In this document: positions 7,145-9,106 of the stretch, piece by piece
Position numbering within the stretch: the stretch's first letter is position 1
How the letters are laid out: each line of letters begins with the position of its first letter
Program-made: the position numbers and the translations under genes
From: Myxococcota bacterium
GTDB taxonomy: Bacteria > Myxococcota_A > UBA9160 > PR03
Length of the DNA: 9,106 nt
Assembly (NCBI GenBank): GCA_030066475.1
Contig: JASJBO010000311.1
Location: forward strand, 1-9,106
Reading direction: 5' to 3'
Notes under the pieces: generated by a model
What the model was told of the DNA's origin: nothing
Databases searched by the model: none
The model's input: the letters and a program-made list of their open reading frames with translations, nothing else

Positions 7145-7271
7145 CGGGGCTTCCCCTGATCGAGCGCGCCAGCCTAGGCCAGGGGATCGGCGGGCGATAG
7201 CGCTGAGACCGGGGCAGAACGTGTAGACTCGGTGGTCCCCGACCCGAGGCCGCCAGGAGAAGCCGCACCGC
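7145..7271. promoter_or_regulatory. Divergent intergenic region with a weak rightward promoter candidate
   Basis: This 127-bp gap separates the leftward sulfotransferase gene from the rightward operon and should hold promoters for both. A rightward candidate is CTGAGA (7203-7208), 15 bp, then TAGACT (7224-7229); each hexamer matches 4 of 6 consensus bases and the spacing is short, so it is weak. AGGAGA (7255-7260) is the likely ribosome site for the 65-aa ORF, 11 nt before its ATG. The perfect palindrome GCCTAGGC at 7172-7179 and the flanking CCCCT (7153-7157) and AGGGG (7181-7185) are possible operator elements but may be chance; CCCCT is also the complement of the sulfotransferase ribosome site. 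Confidence 0.35.
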
Positions 7272-7469
7272 ATGTCGCTCGTGATCGGCGCCGACGCCCA
7301 CGTCGTGGAAGGAGCAGCCCTCGCTGGGGAGGCGCTGGCGCGCTGGCCCGACAAGATCCAGGTCCGGGTGCCCGAAGGCGGGCGGCCGATCCGCGAGCGC
7401 GCCGACCTCTCGGACGAGGAGCGCGCGAAGATCCTCGGCTCGAACGCGCAGCGGTTCTTCGGACTGTAG
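7272..7469 (+). pseudogene. 65-aa internally deleted amidohydrolase (amidohydrolase_2 type) remnant
   Basis: The 65-aa reading frame resembles both ends of a normal amidohydrolase-2 protein (about 300-400 aa) joined together. Residues 1-30 (VIGADAHVVEG, then ARWPDKIQ) look like the family N-terminus, including the D8-x-H10 metal motif on the first barrel strand. Residues 45-65 (DLSDEERAKILGSNAQRFFGL) match the typical C-terminal helix. The barrel between them, with the remaining metal ligands, is missing, so catalysis is not expected. The join lies around residues 34-44. The frame is intact, with AGGAGA 11 nt upstream, and its stop is 3 bp before the GTG of the thiolase-like gene. It is either a recent in-frame deletion or a kept leader ORF that loads ribosomes for the next gene. 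It could still be translated as a small protein; amidohydrolase genes often accompany thiolase/DUF35 pairs. Confidence 0.65.
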
Positions 7470-7472
7470 GGG

Positions 7473-8684
7473 GTGGACGGAGGCCGGACGAAGCCCTGGG
7501 GTCGAGCCGACGAGATCGAGGACGTCTCGGGGCAGGTCGCCATCGTCGGCGTCGGAGAGGCCGAGCACACCGCCGCCTCGGGGCGCGACGCGGTGGCGAT
7601 CGGGGCGCAGGCGGTGGAGCGCGCGCTGGAAGACGCGGGCCTCGAGCCCGAGCAGGTCGACGGGCTGATGTTCCGCAGCGGCATGGGCCCGCAGCTGGAC
7701 GAGAAGGCCTTCCACGCCCACTTCGGCACCCGGCACGACCTGTGGGTCTCGCGCGAGGGTGGCGCGATGACCTGGGCAGGCAGCGCGCCGGCGGTCGCGG
7801 CGGAGGCGCTGCGCAGCGGGCGGGCTTCGGTGATCGTGAACGTGTTCTCGGTCGACTGGGCCAGCCGCCGCGGCAGCATGACGGGGGGCCCGGGCGCCTT
7901 CCACGCCGCCGAGCGCTTCAAGGCCAGCCTCGAAGCGCCGTTCGGCTGGTTCCCGCAGCCGGTCTACTTCGCCACGATCGCGCGCCGCCACATGCACGAG
8001 TACGGCACGACGCCCGAGCAGCTCGGCGCCATCGCCGTCACCTGCCGGCAGCACGCCAACGGGCATCCCACGGCCGTGATGCGCGAGCGGCCGCTCACGC
8101 TCGAGCAGTACCTGGCGGAGCCGATGCTGGCGGACCCGCTGCGCGTGCCCGACTGCTGCCTGATCTCGGACGGCGGAGGCGCCTACGTGATGACCACGCC
8201 CGAGCGCGCCCGCGACGGCGCGCGGACGGCCGTGTCGGTGCTCGGCGTCGGGGTCGGGCGCTCGGGCAGCGGCACGTTCTGGAGCCAGCAGGGCGACTTC
8301 ACCGCCACCCCGCAGGCGTTCGCGGCGCCGGCGGCGTTCGCGATGGCGGGGATCGGCCCGGACGACGTCGACGTGCTGGCGACCTACGACCCCTTCACGA
8401 TCGTCGCGCTGATGCAGATCGAGGACATGGGCTTCTGCGCGAAGGGCGAAGCGGGAGCGCTCGCGGCCGCGGGACACCTCGCGTTCGACTCGGACGCCCT
8501 GCCCTACAACACGCACGGCGGCCTGCTCTCCCACGCCTACGTGCTGGGCATCGCCCACGTGGTGGAGCTGGTCCGCCAGCTGCGCGGAGAGGCGGCCAAT
8601 CAGGTGCCGAACGCCGAGGTCGCCGTCTACGGCGGCTACACCGGCGCCGACGCGAGCACCCTGGTGCTGGCGAGGGCGGCGTGA
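7473..8684 (+). CDS. Thiolase-like (SCP2-thiolase/Ltp2-type) protein lacking the nucleophilic Cys
   Basis: This 403-aa protein has the thiolase fold: two halves, the first with VAIVGVGE at about 22-29 and the second from about 253 (TAVSVLGVGVG). Where thiolases carry the acyl-accepting Cys, the helix start reads GGAMTWAGSAPAV (97-109) with no Cys, so classical thiolysis is unlikely. Retained features include GFCAKGE (320-326, C322), NTHGGLLSH (346-354) and the tyrosine in ATYDPFT (Y305). Proteins of this kind pair with DUF35 proteins; the studied Ltp2-ChsH2 complexes perform retro-aldol cleavage of steroid side-chain CoA esters using tyrosines, so an aldolase or other C-C bond role is plausible by analogy. 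The start is GTG at 7473, 3 bp after the upstream stop; no ATG or GTG lies between it and the first conserved strand. The stop overlaps the next start as GTGA (8681-8684), indicating translational coupling. Confidence 0.88.
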   Translation: MDGGRTKPWGRADEIEDVSGQVAIVGVGEAEHTAASGRDAVAIGAQAVERALEDAGLEPEQVDGLMFRSGMGPQLDEKAFHAHFGTRHDLWVSREGGAMTWAGSAPAVAAEALRSGRASVIVNVFSVDWASRRGSMTGGPGAFHAAERFKASLEAPFGWFPQPVYFATIARRHMHEYGTTPEQLGAIAVTCRQHANGHPTAVMRERPLTLEQYLAEPMLADPLRVPDCCLISDGGGAYVMTTPERARDGARTAVSVLGVGVGRSGSGTFWSQQGDFTATPQAFAAPAAFAMAGIGPDDVDVLATYDPFTIVALMQIEDMGFCAKGEAGALAAAGHLAFDSDALPYNTHGGLLSHAYVLGIAHVVELVRQLRGEAANQVPNAEVAVYGGYTGADASTLVLARAA

Positions 8685-9106
8685 GCGCCGACTTCCCGCT
8701 GCCCGACACGAGCTGGGAGCCGCTGCGCGGCTTCTGGGAGGGCGCGGCCCGCGACGAGCTGCGCATCCCCCGCTGCGCGGCCTGCGGCGCCTGGAACTGG
8801 TATCCGCCGCCCCGGTGCCGGCGCTGCGGCGGCGAGCCGCTGGCATGGCAGCCGGTGTCGGGGCGCGGGACCCTGTTCTCGTGGTGCGTGGTGCAGCGGC
8901 CGCTGTTCCGGGCCGTCGCCGACCTGGTCCCCTACGCCACCGGTCTGGTCGCGCTCGTCGAGGACCCGTCGGTGCGCCTGGTGACGCGGCTCGTCGACTG
9001 CGATCCGGGGGCGCTGCGCATCGATCAGCCCGTGCGCGCGGTGTTCCGCGACCTCGCCTTCACGGGCGTCGCGGGCGCGGTGCGCGCGCCCCTGTTCACC
9101 CCGGCG
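8681..9106 (+). CDS. DUF35 zinc-ribbon/OB-fold protein, 3' end cut by window
   Basis: The first 142 codons are present and open to the right edge; there is no stop in the window. The start GTG (8681-8683) overlaps the thiolase-like stop by 4 bp. An N-terminal helix region (SWEPLRGFWEGAARDEL, 11-27) precedes a rubredoxin-like zinc ribbon with C32, C35, C46 and C49 (RCAACG and RCRRCGG). An OB-fold follows from about 56, with the GRGTLFSW strand, a YATGLVALVED strand, and a late FRDL segment. These are hallmarks of the DUF35/OB-fold family, which acts as the obligate partner of thiolase-like proteins by forming the acyl-CoA channel and stabilising the complex. Because the usual size is about 130-150 aa, the missing part is probably short. 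The gene order supports a two-subunit complex with the upstream protein. Confidence 0.92.
   Translation, partial: MSADFPLPDTSWEPLRGFWEGAARDELRIPRCAACGAWNWYPPPRCRRCGGEPLAWQPVSGRGTLFSWCVVQRPLFRAVADLVPYATGLVALVEDPSVRLVTRLVDCDPGALRIDQPVRAVFRDLAFTGVAGAVRAPLFTPA

Noticed and set aside
6126..8846. A 906-aa minus-strand frame covering the thiolase-like gene and most of the sulfotransferase
   Set aside because: It is out of frame with both real genes and has Arg/Ala-rich sequence with no recognisable domain.
1..9106. A defence, CRISPR, phage or transposon system
   Set aside because: No cas, transposase, integrase, recombinase or toxin-antitoxin motif and no regularly spaced repeats were seen. The nuclease-like protein lacks its catalytic Glu and has no defence partners.

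Overview
This is a very GC-rich, densely coded bacterial window of about 9.1 kb. It holds no RNA genes, phage or IS genes, or CRISPR arrays. The lineage is inferred from gene content. A secreted M36 metallopeptidase has a PEP-CTERM-like tail, a thiolase-like protein is paired with a DUF35 OB-fold/zinc-ribbon protein, and a PAPS sulfotransferase is present. This mix fits an uncultured deltaproteobacterial-type group such as Myxococcota or Binatota better than Actinobacteria. No marker gene here settles the taxonomy.

Layout, left to right: (1) 1-60, minus, the possible first 20 codons of a gene running off the left edge. (2) 87-2531, plus, an exported M36 (fungalysin-type) zinc metallopeptidase with FTP propeptide, PA insertion and a PEP-like C-terminus. 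(3) 2467-3540, minus, a 357-aa protein with a degenerate PD-(D/E)XK-like core and a C-terminal SH3/CarD/Tudor-like domain; its 3' end overlaps the protease gene by 65 bp. (4) 3596-5014, minus, a YtcJ-type amidohydrolase, probably cotranscribed with (3). (5) 5072-6100, plus, an extended SDR (NAD-dependent epimerase/dehydratase), divergent from (4). (6) 6096-6231, a convergent junction with two imperfect 42-bp tandem repeats, a partial third copy and a short GC hairpin. (7) 6224-7144, minus, a PAPS-dependent sulfotransferase. (8) 7272-9106, plus, an operon: a 65-aa internally deleted amidohydrolase remnant, a thiolase-like protein without the usual nucleophilic Cys, and a DUF35 protein cut by the right edge.

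The right-hand operon is the most coherent functional unit. Thiolase-like/DUF35 pairs act in CoA-thioester chemistry, for example retro-aldol side-chain cleavage of sterol CoA esters by Ltp2-ChsH2. The SDR and sulfotransferase nearby would fit lipid or sterol-type metabolism, but a shared pathway is only inferred.

I see no clearly new defence or mobile system. The best items for follow-up are the amidohydrolase that kept only its two ends and now sits 3 bp ahead of the thiolase gene, the 42-bp repeats that supply a stop codon, and the nuclease-like protein whose catalytic Glu is Ala through what would be a one-base difference.
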